A stretch of DNA of 64,000 nucleotides from Microcoleus sp. AS-A8 (GCA_039962225.1 JAMPKV010000028.1:1-64000); one strand, 5' to 3'; counted from the stretch's first letter, positions 43,840 through 54,610 are shown. Numbers and translations: made by a program. Notes: generated from the letters alone by a model not told the origin.

Positions 43840-46221
43840 ATGGCATTTGCTGGGGTGTCACTCAGACAACAGACACAACCCTTCCCCTCCCCCTCCCGCC
43901 CGGATAGCCTCGTGAGTTACGAACCCTTACACCACAAGTATCGCCCTCAAACTTTTGCTAATTTGGTGGGGCAAGAGGCGATCGCGACGACCCTCACCAA
44001 CGCCATCCTGACCGAACGAATTGCCCCAGCTTATCTGTTTAGTGGCCCCAGAGGTACGGGTAAAACGTCTAGTGCCCGCATTCTGGCAAAATCCCTCAAC
44101 TGTTTAAAACAAGATAAGCCGACAGAGTCACCTTGTGGTCATTGTGACGTCTGCAAGAGTATCGCCTCAGGTGCCGCCCTCGATGTGATTGAAATTGACG
44201 CCGCGAGTAACACGGGCGTCGATAACATTCGAGAGATTATCGAACGTGCCCAATTTGCACCCGTTCAATGTCGCTACAAAGTGTATGTGGTAGACGAATG
44301 TCACATGCTCAGCACCGCCGCGTTCAATGCCTTGCTGAAGACGCTAGAGGAGCCACCCAAGCATGTCGTATTTGTGCTAGCCACAACTGACCCTCAGCGC
44401 GTGCTGCCAACCATTATCTCACGCTGCCAACGGTTCGATTTTCGCCGTATCCCCTTGGAGTCCATGGTGGGGCATTTGCGGCATATTGCGTCCCTAGAAA
44501 ACATCGATATTACTCCTGAAGCCTTAACCTTAGTCGCACAAGTGGCTCAAGGGGGACTCCGAGATGCCGAAAGTCTCCTGGATCAGCTCAGTTTGTTGCC
44601 TGCACGCGTGGCAGTAGAGCAAGTCTGGGATTTGGTGGGAGCCGTGCCAGAACGAGATTTGATGGCACTCACCAAAGCTCTAGCCTCCGACAATTCAGAA
44701 GCGGTTCTCGACCATTGCCGCCACCTGATGGATAAAGGACGGGAGCCTCTGATTGTCCTACAAAATCTGGCGGGTTTTTATCGAGATTTACTCATTGCTA
44801 AAACTGCTCCTAATCGTAATGACTTAGTTGCCGTAACGCCCCCAACTTGGACTCAACTGCGTGAGTTTGTACAAGGCATCGATGTCTCCACGATTTTGCA
44901 AGGTCAACAGCATCTTAAAAACAGTGAAGCTCAAATCAAAAATACCACTCAACCGCGCTTGTGGTTAGAAGTTACCCTATTAGGCTTACTGAAATCTGCG
45001 AATCCTGTCCCTGTCGCCAGCCCCCCTGTGTTCCAGACGCCAGCCGTGAGCAGACAGGAGCCTCAAACCTCTCGCGAATCTTCATCATCCAGTGCCTCAC
45101 GTCACTCGGCTTCCAGCCAAGTGCCTTCCCCATTCCCTCACAGCGAGACACCACCTCCTGATCCATCGACTCCCTCAAATTCGGTTGTTAACGCACCATC
45201 TTCTTTATCTCAAAATCCGACAACTGAACAGAGGGGAGAGATAGCCTCAACCTCGGTTCAAACCGCTACGACAAACGCATCTACTGAGAATTTTACAGAT
45301 TCTGCACAGTCGTGGGAAGCCAATGCCTCAAAGCCCACCCCAGAGGCGATCGCCTCTTCTTCTAATGTCGAGGAAATCTGGCAAAAGGTACTTTCAGTAC
45401 TTCAACCCTTTGCTACACAAGCCTTATTACGTCAGCATTGTCACTTGTTAAGCTTTGAGGGGTCAATTGCCCATGTTGGCGTTAGTTCACTGCCTCTATT
45501 GGAGCTAGCTCAAACAAAATTACCGAACATTGAAGCCGCGTTTAAAGCGGTTTACAAATCCAAGGTGAAGGTAAGCCTACAAACGAAGGCAATGAATCCT
45601 AACACCACAGCGGCTGCTGATAAACCAAGTGTTCAACCTATCATTGAGCCAACATCACAAGTTACGGTTAGCCAACGTATTACCAACGAAACCTCTAACC
45701 AAATAGCAAGGCAGGTATTATCGGTACTCCCAGAGGGAGAAAGAGTCGCTGAAGTTTATGCCAAAACCGAAAATACTGCCCTCTTGGAAAAAGCAAATTT
45801 CCCCATTCATCAAGAGCATCACCGTAATGTCACAACAGAGGCTCCTGCGCCTTTACCATCCATTGAATCTCCACAGCCGCTCTCAGTCGAACCTATAGAT
45901 GTAGATGCGGGAGAAATTGAGAAAGCGCTGGGAAACCTCAAGTTATTTTTTGAGGGAGATATTGTCGATTTAAGTGATGATTCCAGCAAGCGTGAACCTG
46001 CAAGTATTCAGTCCTGGGAATTCGAGGACGCTATAGAAAAGGCGACTCAGCCTCTAGCGGTAGAGCAAACACAAGAAGATGATCAGGATAAAACTCGTTT
46101 AATTCAAAGATCCACTCATTACCAGTGGCAAGAGGGCGAGTTAACAGCCCTCCAAAATTCCCAAATCTCGAAGCGGTTGGAGGAGTTGCAATGGGATGAA
46201 GACGAAGATATTCCGTTCTAG
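43840..46221 (+). CDS. dnaX: DNA polymerase III gamma/tau subunit
   Basis: 793 residues from ATG 43840. A GTG at 43912 (giving the family-typical SYEPLHHKYRPQTF start) is an alternative. AAA+ clamp loader: Walker A GPRGTGKTSSARILAK, zinc site CGHCDVC with Cys upstream, Walker B VYVVDECHML, SRC sensor ISRCQRFDF. Residues ~390-520 and 590-700 are low-complexity Ser/Thr/Pro/Gln-rich linkers. Between them a short domain (EEIWQKVLSVLQPFATQALL) resembles the tau C-terminal type. No intein is present. No partner gene is next to it. Confidence 0.95.
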   Translation: MAFAGVSLRQQTQPFPSPSRPDSLVSYEPLHHKYRPQTFANLVGQEAIATTLTNAILTERIAPAYLFSGPRGTGKTSSARILAKSLNCLKQDKPTESPCGHCDVCKSIASGAALDVIEIDAASNTGVDNIREIIERAQFAPVQCRYKVYVVDECHMLSTAAFNALLKTLEEPPKHVVFVLATTDPQRVLPTIISRCQRFDFRRIPLESMVGHLRHIASLENIDITPEALTLVAQVAQGGLRDAESLLDQLSLLPARVAVEQVWDLVGAVPERDLMALTKALASDNSEAVLDHCRHLMDKGREPLIVLQNLAGFYRDLLIAKTAPNRNDLVAVTPPTWTQLREFVQGIDVSTILQGQQHLKNSEAQIKNTTQPRLWLEVTLLGLLKSANPVPVASPPVFQTPAVSRQEPQTSRESSSSSASRHSASSQVPSPFPHSETPPPDPSTPSNSVVNAPSSLSQNPTTEQRGEIASTSVQTATTNASTENFTDSAQSWEANASKPTPEAIASSSNVEEIWQKVLSVLQPFATQALLRQHCHLLSFEGSIAHVGVSSLPLLELAQTKLPNIEAAFKAVYKSKVKVSLQTKAMNPNTTAAADKPSVQPIIEPTSQVTVSQRITNETSNQIARQVLSVLPEGERVAEVYAKTENTALLEKANFPIHQEHHRNVTTEAPAPLPSIESPQPLSVEPIDVDAGEIEKALGNLKLFFEGDIVDLSDDSSKREPASIQSWEFEDAIEKATQPLAVEQTQEDDQDKTRLIQRSTHYQWQEGELTALQNSQISKRLEELQWDEDEDIPF

Positions 46222-46250
46222 AATAGCCATTGAATATCGCTAGAAATCAT

Positions 46251-46279
46251 CCCCGCCCTCAACAAGAGTAAGGACGGGG
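46251..46279. terminator. Hairpin between convergent dnaX and GT2 genes
   Basis: CCCCGCCCT and AGGACGGGG pair with one mismatch around CAACAAGAGTA. On the plus strand ACTGTCAATTTTAAA follows. Probably bidirectional. Confidence 0.6.
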
Positions 46280-46302
46280 ACTGTCAATTTTAAATCAAAA
46301 TT

Positions 46303-47733
46303 CTAGCGATTCGCTTCAAACTCCAAGGTTTCTTCGTCAGTACCTTGATGTACTGTTTTCACCCATTTAAGCCGCTTGGGGCGCACAGAAATTCGCGCTG
46401 TCATCCCGCCAATCACGAGCATCCAGTGAAACATGTAAAAGGTGCCGCGTAGTGTCTGCAAGAGGGTAACTAACCCGGTCGAAATATTAAAGGGTTCGTT
46501 ACGTTTGGTGCGTAACAGTCCAACGAACATTCCGATCGCGGGCAGCGTGAGAGCCAATCCGCTCAGAGGGGTAAGAACCGGTGGATTGTGACGAGCCAGA
46601 GCCATTAAAAAATCGGGTAAGGCTGCTGCTGGCAACAGGTACTGGATAATCATGAACGAGAACAAATCCAGTGTTTTTAATGTGCCCATCCGATTACTAA
46701 CAATCAATCGCCAGTAGTCTAGATAGCGCTGATATCCTCCTTCTCCCCAACGGTTGCGCTGATGCCACAGCGCTACGGCTGTTGTCACACCTTCTTCTTC
46801 CACAGGCGGGAAGTCCAGAAACTGGATATCCCACTTGTCCAAGTGCAAGCGAATGGTCAAATCCAAGTCGTCCGTGATGGTTTGTTCGTTCCAACCCCCG
46901 CAACGCTCTAAAGCGGCTCGACGCACAAATTGACCGTTACCCCGCAATTCTCCTATGCCACCAATGGCGATGCGCTGCTGTTGGATAAAGGTATCGAGAG
47001 CCATTTCGGCCATCTGCCCTCGTGTCCAGAAATTTACCGAAGCATTCGCGATCGCTTTCCGAACCTGCACAGCACCGACTTGCGGCTTGCCAAATAAGGG
47101 CAGCATACCCCGCAATACATCTTTCGGTACCCTAGCATCGGCATCAAATACCCCAACAATCTCGCCCTTGGTGAGGGGCAAAACCTGATTGAGTGCGCCT
47201 GATTTGCCGCCCCCGGCCCCCTCACTCCGATGCAAAACTTTCAACTGGGTGTATTCTGTCGCTAACTGGTCTAATAAGGCAGGTGTTTTATCAGTGCTGT
47301 AATCGTCGATTACCCAGACTTCATAACGACTTTTAGGGTAATCTAAATTACACAGCATTTTGACGAGATTCGTGATCACAGCCTCTTCATTTTTGGCTGC
47401 CACGAGGAGAGACACAAACGGTAAATTTGCCTGAGCATCATCCCAGAGTGGTTCAGGCGTCTTTCGGGGTCGAGCGAACAAGAACCGTACCGCCTGAATC
47501 CCTAATAGCGCTGTTAAGCCCCAAATTAAGTAAGAACCCCAGGACACTAAATGAAGTAAGATAATTCCTCCCCATAGGAAGGTGAGTACCACAGCCGCTT
47601 TCTGTCGGCGTCCTTCTAGCCCTTGAAAGAAGAAGTCATTTTCAAATTCTTCCTCCTCGAAATCCGATAACAGTGAGCTAATCGGGTCTAGTTCACTACC
47701 AGACTCATCTTCTGACCAGTAATTCTCCGGCAT
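46303..47733 (-). CDS. Processive-type family-2 glycosyltransferase, membrane bound
   Basis: 476 residues. Two N-terminal membrane helices (about 55-90), cytosolic GT-A domain with LVAAKNEEAVITNLV, VIDDYSTDKTPALL, FDADARVPKDV (DXD), TDDLDLTIRLHLD and the QxxRW motif as HQRNRWGEGG, then three or four C-terminal helices. The full D,D,D,QxxRW set indicates a cellulose-synthase-like enzyme for polysaccharide or glycolipid production. Product unknown. Single gene, convergent with dnaX. Confidence 0.9.
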   Translation of the reverse strand: MPENYWSEDESGSELDPISSLLSDFEEEEFENDFFFQGLEGRRQKAAVVLTFLWGGIILLHLVSWGSYLIWGLTALLGIQAVRFLFARPRKTPEPLWDDAQANLPFVSLLVAAKNEEAVITNLVKMLCNLDYPKSRYEVWVIDDYSTDKTPALLDQLATEYTQLKVLHRSEGAGGGKSGALNQVLPLTKGEIVGVFDADARVPKDVLRGMLPLFGKPQVGAVQVRKAIANASVNFWTRGQMAEMALDTFIQQQRIAIGGIGELRGNGQFVRRAALERCGGWNEQTITDDLDLTIRLHLDKWDIQFLDFPPVEEEGVTTAVALWHQRNRWGEGGYQRYLDYWRLIVSNRMGTLKTLDLFSFMIIQYLLPAAALPDFLMALARHNPPVLTPLSGLALTLPAIGMFVGLLRTKRNEPFNISTGLVTLLQTLRGTFYMFHWMLVIGGMTARISVRPKRLKWVKTVHQGTDEETLEFEANR

Positions 47734-48065
47734 AATTTACGAGGGTTCACTCCCCATACTTATCAACAATCATTAAGAAACTAGGTTAGGAGATAACACC
47801 ATACTCCGCCACTTTCGCATTCAGACAGCGATTAGCTAGTATCACGCCGAGAGGACGCTCATTCTTCGCTAACGCTGCGCTATGGCTACCGCTACGAAGA
47901 TAGCTGGTGCCGTAGGCAATCGGGAGAAAATAGGACTGTAATAAGCACTACTTGCAGCTTCATTGTATCTGAGATTATTAAATTTCTTATACTTTGATGG
48001 GCATACTTTAATTTTTTGAGACGTTTTGTAGTGAAGTGGTCACTAAAGGTGTGTGAGATTTGAGT
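47734..48065. other. Intergenic region with palindromic GC-rich patch
   Basis: A region near 47850-47910 is rich in partial palindromes (TTCGCTAACGCTGCGCTATG, then CCGCTACGAAG), like other repetitive patches at 0.19 kb and 40.0 kb. No gene. Confidence 0.45.
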
Positions 48066-49328
48066 ATGGTGACTTCGTTGATGGCGATGACAGCGTGGGG
48101 ACTGGGTTCTGTCTTGTGGGCAGAAGTAGTGCGAGACTTTTACCACCTCTTGGCTCATTATTGGACTCCTCTGTATCGGCTACATGTGTGGCATCACCGC
48201 GTTTTTCGTCCGGATTTAACGGCTGTCAGTGACACGATTTATCGGGAAGCGCATTGGCGCAATGACGTGCCAGAAGCCCTAGTCATGTTGCTGTTGGGGT
48301 TATTGCTGTGGGGGGTTGCCTATACCTTCGCACCAGAGCAGCATTGGGCGGCTTTATTGGGTTGTCTTTATACACTTAGCTTTTTATTCAGTGCCATCGC
48401 ACGGGGAAGTGGGATTAAATGGGCTGAGGAATTAACCGATGTCACCCACCGTCCCGGACAATTTCTGACTCCACCGTCTCGTTGGTTCGTCAATCGCACC
48501 TATCACTGGCGACATCACTTTGATAACCAAAAGGCTTACTATTGCGGTACGTTGACGTTAGTGGATCAGCTCATGGGAACAGCTCTTTCGCTTAAAGGTA
48601 AAACCGTGGCGGTGACTGGAGCATCTGGAACTCTGGGGCGAGCACTTCTGGCTACTCTTCATGAACGTGGGGCGAAAGTTATGGCTCTTACCTCTAGGGA
48701 GCAATCTGTTAGCCTAACCGTGAAAGGTGAAAATCTGCCCGTCAAAACAATGACTTGGCAGGTAGGACAAGAATCTGACTTGGCAGCCATTTTGGAAACT
48801 GTAGATATTCTGATTCTTAATCACGGAATTAACGTGCATGGGGAGAGGACGGCAGATGCGATCGCACAATCTTATGAAATTAATACCTTTTCCAGTTGGC
48901 GGTTAATGGAACTGTTTTTTAGCACTGTCCGCACCAACGAAGAGATGGCAACCAAAGAAGTTTGGGTGAATACCTCAGAAGCCGAAGCCTCTCCTGCGTT
49001 TAGTCCCCTGTACGAACTCAGCAAACGGGCACTAGGAGACTTGGTAACCCTGCGGCGTCTGGATGCGCCCTGTGTGGTGCGAAAACTGATTTTAGGGCCA
49101 TTTAAGAGTAATCTCAATCCGATTGGGGTGATGTCAGGAGATTGGGTAGCAAAGCAAATTGTCAATCTGGCGGTTCGAGATGTGCGGAATATTATCGTTA
49201 CGATTAATCCTTTAACCTTTGTGACGTTTCCGATCAAACAATTTTTTGTTGGTCTTTATTTCAAACTGTTCAGTCGCCGTGCTGATTTACAAGATGTTAA
49301 GTCAGGTGTAGTTTCGGGGAATTTGTAA
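48066..49328 (+). CDS. Bifunctional sterol desaturase-like / short-chain dehydrogenase fusion
   Basis: 420 residues from ATG 48066 (TTG 48060 also open). N-terminal half is membrane-bound with the His boxes HVWHH, EAHWRND-like His and HWRHHFD of the fatty acid hydroxylase family, for a di-iron centre. The C-terminal half is an SDR: TGASGTLGRALL, LILNHGINVHG, NTSEAEASPAFSPLYELSKR with the Tyr and Lys. Known as a bifunctional fusion in cyanobacteria; substrate not established. Confidence 0.88.
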   Translation: MVTSLMAMTAWGLGSVLWAEVVRDFYHLLAHYWTPLYRLHVWHHRVFRPDLTAVSDTIYREAHWRNDVPEALVMLLLGLLLWGVAYTFAPEQHWAALLGCLYTLSFLFSAIARGSGIKWAEELTDVTHRPGQFLTPPSRWFVNRTYHWRHHFDNQKAYYCGTLTLVDQLMGTALSLKGKTVAVTGASGTLGRALLATLHERGAKVMALTSREQSVSLTVKGENLPVKTMTWQVGQESDLAAILETVDILILNHGINVHGERTADAIAQSYEINTFSSWRLMELFFSTVRTNEEMATKEVWVNTSEAEASPAFSPLYELSKRALGDLVTLRRLDAPCVVRKLILGPFKSNLNPIGVMSGDWVAKQIVNLAVRDVRNIIVTINPLTFVTFPIKQFFVGLYFKLFSRRADLQDVKSGVVSGNL

Positions 49329-49364
49329 TTACTCCCTTTCCTGCCCAAGATTACAAGAAAGGCA

Positions 49365-49383
49365 CCGGATCTCATACGAGGAG
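49365..49383. repeat. Copy of the CCGGA-N-CTCATACGAGGA element
   Basis: CCGGATCTCATACGAGGAG; one base different from 32850-32868. Third copy, inverted, at 33734-33752. Confidence 0.75.
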
Positions 49384-49427
49384 GCAGGAGGCAGATGGCA
49401 GAAGGGAAGAAGGGGCCAAAATAACAA

Positions 49428-49457
49428 TTGGGGGAGAGTGCAATCACCCTCCCCCAA
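49428..49457. terminator. Hairpin between the convergent desaturase-SDR and typA genes
   Basis: TTGGGGGAG (49428-49436) and CTCCCCCAA (49449-49457) pair perfectly; T-rich on the minus strand (TTGTTATTTT), A-rich then TTTG on plus. Stronger as the typA terminator. Confidence 0.7.
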
Positions 49458-49516
49458 AAATTTGTTGATATCGCCTTTGGATTCAACCTGCGGACGACTA
49501 TGGCTTAATCAAAGCG

Positions 49517-51307
49517 TTAACGCTTCACCAGTTTTTTGGTCACCTTCCGCAAGCGCACCGACTTCGGTGTGACTTCCACCAGTTCATCCGATCCGATGTA
49601 TTCCAGCGCACGCTCTAAACTCATTTCCATCGGCGCTTGCAACTGCACGAGTTCATCCCCCGTCGCAGAACGGTGGTTCGTTAGCTGCTTGGTCTTACAA
49701 ACATTCAGATCCAGGTCTTGAGGGCGGTTGTGTTCTCCAACAATCATGCCCTTGTACACCTTGGTACCCGGTGTAATAAAGAACACTCCCCGGTCTTCCC
49801 CGTTCTTCATCGCGTAGAAGGTTGCCACTCCTTCCTCAAAGGAGATGATCACCCCATTGCGGCGGGTTTCAACATCACCGGAGAAAGGACGATAATCCAG
49901 GAAGCTGTGATTCATGATGCCCTCACCCCGTGTCAGGCGCATGAACTCACCTCGGAATCCAATTAAACCCCGCGCTGGAATCACAAACTCTAGTTGAGTG
50001 CGACTATTGCCACCAACCTGCATGTCCTGCATTTCGCCCTTGCGCTGACCGAGGCGTTCAATACAGCCGCCCACAGCCGCTTCAGGTACATCTAGCACCA
50101 ACAGCTCATAAGGTTCGCAGGGTTGACCACTGACTTCTCGGTAGATCACTTGGGGCTGGGAAACCTGAAACTCATACCCCTCACGACGCATGGTTTCGAT
50201 GAGGATACCCAAGTGCAGTTCACCGCGACCCGAAACCAGGAATTTATCGGGAGAGTCGGTTTCTTCGACGCGCAGGGCGACGTTGGTTTCCAATTCTCGA
50301 ATCAAGCGATCGCGCAATTGCCGCGAGGTCACAAAATCCCCTTCCTGACCCGCAAACGGCGAATCATTTACCGAGAAGGTCATCTGCAAGGTTGGCTCAT
50401 CCACCTTAATCAGCGGTAAGGCTTGCGGTTCATTGGGGCAAGTAATCGTTTCCCCAATGTTGGCATTGGCAAACCCAGCAACAGCGACGATGTTCCCGGC
50501 TGAGGCTTCTTCGAGGTCGATGCGCTTGAGTCCTTCAAAGCCCATCAGTTTGGTAATTTTCCCCTTGACAACTGCTCCTGTTTCTGTTACAAGAGCGGCT
50601 TGCTGACCCGCTTTGATCGTGCCATTGTGGATGCGACCAATCACGATCCGACCGACATATTCAGAGTAGTCGAGGGTGGTCACTTGTAGTTGTAAGGGCT
50701 TAGTGACATCCCCAACAGGTGGGGGGACATGACGTAAGATAGCCTCAAACATAGGTTGCATATCCACGCCTTGGGCGTCCAAATCTTCTTTGGCGTAGCC
50801 TTCTAGCCCTGAGGCAAACAGATAGGGAAACTCACACTGGTCATCGTCTGCACCTAATTCTAGGAACAGGTCTAAGACTTTATCAACGGCACCGTGGGGG
50901 TCAGCTTGGGGTCGGTCAATTTTATTGACGACCACAATGGGGCGCAGTCCCTTTTCCAAGGCTTTTTTCAGCACGAACCGGGTCTGAGGCATTGGCCCTT
51001 CATTGGCATCCACAATGAGAATGCAGCCATCCACCATCCCCAACACTCGCTCAACCTCACCACCAAAGTCAGCGTGACCGGGGGTATCAACAATGTTGAT
51101 TAATGTTTCTTTGTAGCGAACGGCGGTGTTTTTGGAAAGAATTGTAATGCCCCGTTCCCGCTCTAAATCGTTGGAGTCCATGACGCAGTCTGGAACGTCT
51201 TCCCCTTCGCGGAAAATGCCAGATTGTTTGAGAAGGGCATCAACAAGAGTGGTTTTGCCGTGATCGACGTGGGCAATGATAGCAACGTTACGAATAGGAA
51301 GAGCCAT
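49517..51307 (-). CDS. typA: Ribosome-associated GTPase TypA/BipA
   Basis: 596 residues, full length. G1 [16 protein letters not shown]2 ERGITIL, G3 [13 protein letters not shown]4 [10 protein letters not shown], then the EF-G-like beta barrel and the C-terminal domain ending [10 protein letters not shown]. Known as a ribosome assembly and stress factor, needed at low temperature. Single gene, convergent with a desaturase-SDR gene. Confidence 0.97.
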   Translation of the reverse strand: MALPIRNVAIIAHVDHGKTTLVDALLKQSGIFREGEDVPDCVMDSNDLERERGITILSKNTAVRYKETLINIVDTPGHADFGGEVERVLGMVDGCILIVDANEGPMPQTRFVLKKALEKGLRPIVVVNKIDRPQADPHGAVDKVLDLFLELGADDDQCEFPYLFASGLEGYAKEDLDAQGVDMQPMFEAILRHVPPPVGDVTKPLQLQVTTLDYSEYVGRIVIGRIHNGTIKAGQQAALVTETGAVVKGKITKLMGFEGLKRIDLEEASAGNIVAVAGFANANIGETITCPNEPQALPLIKVDEPTLQMTFSVNDSPFAGQEGDFVTSRQLRDRLIRELETNVALRVEETDSPDKFLVSGRGELHLGILIETMRREGYEFQVSQPQVIYREVSGQPCEPYELLVLDVPEAAVGGCIERLGQRKGEMQDMQVGGNSRTQLEFVIPARGLIGFRGEFMRLTRGEGIMNHSFLDYRPFSGDVETRRNGVIISFEEGVATFYAMKNGEDRGVFFITPGTKVYKGMIVGEHNRPQDLDLNVCKTKQLTNHRSATGDELVQLQAPMEMSLERALEYIGSDELVEVTPKSVRLRKVTKKLVKR

Positions 51308-51556
51308 AGAAGCGTCACAGAATGAGTAGGCAGGGGTAAAAAATTCTGCTAAAGATTTCTTAATAATTGTAGCTTACAGTATCGGGTAATTGATGAGGCA
51401 ATGAGAGGTACAGCCACGTCGCCGTTACGTATCACGTAATCGCCATGAGCTGAACCCGGTGAGAGTTATAGAGGTTTCAGACGTTTCGCGGGTGAATCAG
51501 GACTGTGAGCCAAATTAGGTTTAACTTCAGTTCAGAAGCCGGAGTAGGGATTTCTT

Positions 51557-52039
51557 CTACAAAGCGGCTATCTGTTCGGCGGCTTGTGCTAATTCAGAGG
51601 CCACTCGCGCTGCATAAGGGCGAATGAACCACCAAATTAAAGGGGACAACCAGCCTCGTAGCGTCACCGAATAGGATACATAAGTCCCGCAAACGGTGGA
51701 TTCAATTTGGTAAGTTACCAGTTTTTCCACGCCTGGGATTGCCAGCACACGCACACTGAGTAATTCACCCGGTCGAACACGCTCAACAAAAATTCGGACT
51801 GGAATCGGGATTAAACGAGTGACCACCTGATAAATAATTCCTGGTTTAGCAATTAACCCGCTTGGAGCATTGGTACTAGATAGTAAAGGATGCCAAGAAA
51901 CATCCGCTAAATTGATGATTTTTTGCCACAGAACGTCTACAGGAGCAGTACTTAAGGCCCGATAGGTTCTAAAAAGCGCGAACTTGCACCAAATCCCCTC
52001 TCGACCAGCAATTAATTTGAAGGAAAAATTGAGAATCAC
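51557..52039 (-). CDS. SRPBCC (START-like) family protein
   Basis: 160 residues. The pattern APVDVLWQKIINLADVSWHP near the start, VTRLIPIPVRIFVERVRPGE in the middle and TYQIESTVCGTYVSYSVTLR, then a C-terminal helix (RPYAARVASELAQAAEQIAAL), agrees with the START-like helix-grip fold. Lipid or hydrophobic ligand binding is the usual role. Ligand unknown. No operon partner. Confidence 0.75.
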   Translation of the reverse strand: MILNFSFKLIAGREGIWCKFALFRTYRALSTAPVDVLWQKIINLADVSWHPLLSSTNAPSGLIAKPGIIYQVVTRLIPIPVRIFVERVRPGELLSVRVLAIPGVEKLVTYQIESTVCGTYVSYSVTLRGWLSPLIWWFIRPYAARVASELAQAAEQIAAL

Positions 52040-52319
52040 CAGATACCTCCTCCAACGAACGCTCAGGCCAACCTCTCATTCTAAGCAAATGGTGTTGCGG
52101 GTAAAATCCCCTTACTTAGGATATGAGCGCAAATCTTGAAAGACAATTAAGGTTCGTCTTTGTTTAAGGTTTGTAACCAGACACTAAATCAGGAAGACTG
52201 CATATCTTTAAAAGAACCAATCCGAGATAGTCTAAGTAAAGTCAAACCATCACGATGCCCATCAGGGGCTACCCGCTTTTGGGTGAACTATTTTGGGTTA
52301 ACTCCATTGAATTGAGATT
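52040..52319. other. Intergenic region between the SRPBCC gene and hemF
   Basis: 280 bp between divergent genes, presumably with both promoters. I see no gene and no strong hairpin. Confidence 0.4.
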
Positions 52320-53366
52320 ATGACAGCTTTTCAGACGGACGCAACGACTACTCCTCAGGTTTCGCCTTCTTTACCACCTGCTGACTCCAGAGAACGAGTC
52401 AAGCAGTTGATGCTACAGCTCCAAGATACAATTTGTCAGGCTTTAGAAAAGCTAGATGGGGCTAGCCAATTTCAGGAAGATGTCTGGGATCGAGAAGAGG
52501 GTGGCGGTGGTCGTTCCCGTGTCATCCGCGATGGTGCTGTATTTGAGCAGGGTGGAGTTAACTTTTCCGAGGTTTGGGGTGAGCAACTCCCTCCCTCTAT
52601 CCTGGCTCAGCGTCCAGAGGCGGCTGGACATGGCTTTTTTGCAACTGGTACGTCCATGGTGTTGCACCCTCGCAATCCCTATATCCCCACAGTTCACCTG
52701 AATTATCGTTATTTTGAAGCGGGTCCGGTCTGGTGGTTTGGAGGAGGAGCCGATTTAACTCCTTATTATCCCTTTGCCGAAGACGCGGCTCATTTCCATC
52801 GCACCCTCAAAGGAGCTTGTGATAATCACCACTCGGAGTATTATCCTGTATTCAAGCGCTGGTGTGATGAGTACTTTTATTTAAAACACCGCCAAGAAAC
52901 GCGGGGTGTTGGCGGACTCTTCTTTGACTATCAAGATGGAACAGGTCAACTGTATCGTGGTCCTCACAAAGATAGTCCCGCGGCCATTTATAGTGACCGA
53001 TTGGGGGCTTTAGCGCCACGCAGATGGGAAGATTTATTTGCCTTTATCCAGGAATGCTCGTCATCCTTTTTACCCGCTTATGTGCCCATTGTTGAGCGCC
53101 GTCAAGGGCTAGAGTATGGCGACAGAGAGCGGAACTTCCAGCTTTATCGCCGGGGTCGCTATGTAGAATTTAATTTGGTCTATGACCGGGGTACCATCTT
53201 TGGTCTACAAACGAACGGGCGCACGGAGTCCATCCTTATGTCTCTACCCCCCTTAGTGCGTTGGGAATACAGCTACAAACCTGAACCGAATACCCCTGAA
53301 GCTGAGTTGTACGAGATATTTCTCAAGCCCCAAGACTGGTCTAACTGGACGCCTTTAACCTCATGA
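52320..53366 (+). CDS. hemF: Oxygen-dependent coproporphyrinogen III oxidase
   Basis: 348 residues. Family marks: [108 protein letters not shown]. Converts coproporphyrinogen III to protoporphyrinogen IX with O2, feeding heme and chlorophyll synthesis. Single gene. Confidence 0.97.
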   Translation: MTAFQTDATTTPQVSPSLPPADSRERVKQLMLQLQDTICQALEKLDGASQFQEDVWDREEGGGGRSRVIRDGAVFEQGGVNFSEVWGEQLPPSILAQRPEAAGHGFFATGTSMVLHPRNPYIPTVHLNYRYFEAGPVWWFGGGADLTPYYPFAEDAAHFHRTLKGACDNHHSEYYPVFKRWCDEYFYLKHRQETRGVGGLFFDYQDGTGQLYRGPHKDSPAAIYSDRLGALAPRRWEDLFAFIQECSSSFLPAYVPIVERRQGLEYGDRERNFQLYRRGRYVEFNLVYDRGTIFGLQTNGRTESILMSLPPLVRWEYSYKPEPNTPEAELYEIFLKPQDWSNWTPLTS

Positions 53367-53532
53367 TTGAAGATATCTGAGTTAAACTAACGTGAGGTGA
53401 GTATTTGTCGCACGTAACAAGGTTGAGCGTTGTTTCAACTGAGTTTTCCAAGTTTAATTCAGGCACCAAGTCCGCAACCAAATGTTGCTCCTCTTGAGCT
53501 TCAAGGGGGGCTGCTGCTGCAAGGAGGTATTG

Positions 53533-53901
53533 ATGATTCATATTGACCAGAAAACACACACCACCAAAGATGGTACAACTGTTATTGTTTTAGCACCTGT
53601 CGGACGCTTGGACATCACTACGGCTTGGCAATTTCGTTTGAAGTTGCAAGAGTGTATTTCTAAACTTAGCCGTCATGTGATTGTTAATCTGAGTCAGGTT
53701 AACTTCATTGATAGTTCCGGTTTAACGTCCCTAGTCGCAGGAATGCGAGATGCTGACAAAGTGAAAGGGAGTTTCCGTATTTGTAACGTGCATCCAGAAG
53801 CCAAACTGGTCTTTGAGGTCACCATGATGGACTCCGTGTTTGAAATCTTTGAAACGGAGGAAGAAGCCTTGGAAGGAGTTCCCCGGAGCATGGCCACTTG
53901 A
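53533..53901 (+). CDS. STAS-domain anti-sigma factor antagonist
   Basis: 122 residues from ATG 53533, chosen because AAGGAGG lies just before it; the longer frame from 53482 has no such site. STAS fold with the phospho-Ser signature VNLSQVNFIDSSGLTSLVAG. SpoIIAA/RsbV-type proteins bind anti-sigma or kinase partners depending on Ser phosphorylation. No kinase or phosphatase is adjacent. Confidence 0.93.
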   Translation: MIHIDQKTHTTKDGTTVIVLAPVGRLDITTAWQFRLKLQECISKLSRHVIVNLSQVNFIDSSGLTSLVAGMRDADKVKGSFRICNVHPEAKLVFEVTMMDSVFEIFETEEEALEGVPRSMAT

Positions 53902-53995
53902 AAGGGTTGAGGGTAAAAGGTTAGAAGATTGATAGTTAGAAGGTTGAAGGTTGGCTGAAACCTGCAACTGACTTTTCCTGCCAACCTGTAACTCT

Positions 53996-54610
53996 TTAGA
54001 GCGGTAACTCGTGGGCAAAATCTTGACGTTTGGTGAAGCAGAAAGGACCGAGTAAGGCTCCCCATGTGGCTTTTCCGGTCGCTGGGTCAATGCCTTTGTC
54101 ATAGCTGCGAAATTCCTCAGGTGTAGCCTCAAATCCTAGGGAAATTTGGTAATCTTTGCCTTGATAGCTAAAACTACAGGGCGTATTCGTTGCTGAGAAC
54201 GCTGAGAATTCATAAGCATTAGGAGAAACTAGACGCTGTTTCACGCTAAGAGTACAGCCCGGTAAAAACTCAATTTGTGCAGTTGTGAGCTGCTTTAATA
54301 ATTCTGGATTACGACCAGCACCTCGGATCGCGTCTGGGTTCTTAAGCATATAAAACTGCACTTGTAAAGAGGCTGGTGTCGTTGGGTTGGGATACAGCCT
54401 CAGAATGCGTGGACGGTAGGGTTGATCGAGGTTAACAATATTAGCCTGTTCAGCAAATAAGGTCAGGCTGTCTTCGGTAAACAAGGGTACCGGTCGCAGC
54501 CACAGGCGGAGGTGAACATACCAGACGGGGTCGGCGATGGCTTGTTGTCGATTGTCAAATTCACCCGCCATGTAGCGTGCTAAGGTAATCAATTCAGCAG
54601 AATGGGTCAT
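53996..54610 (-). CDS. cpcT: CpcT/CpeT-type phycobiliprotein lyase
   Basis: 204 residues from ATG 54610; the frame is open up to 54679 but that part consists of heptamer-repeat sequence. MTHSAELITLARYMAGEFDN, QQAIADPVWYVHLRLWLRPV, SLTLFAEQANIVNLDQPYRP are the family signatures, and ends in FCFTKRQDFAHELPL. CpcT attaches phycocyanobilin to Cys of beta-phycocyanin. Stands alone, not in a phycobilisome operon. Confidence 0.93.
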   Translation of the reverse strand: MTHSAELITLARYMAGEFDNRQQAIADPVWYVHLRLWLRPVPLFTEDSLTLFAEQANIVNLDQPYRPRILRLYPNPTTPASLQVQFYMLKNPDAIRGAGRNPELLKQLTTAQIEFLPGCTLSVKQRLVSPNAYEFSAFSATNTPCSFSYQGKDYQISLGFEATPEEFRSYDKGIDPATGKATWGALLGPFCFTKRQDFAHELPL

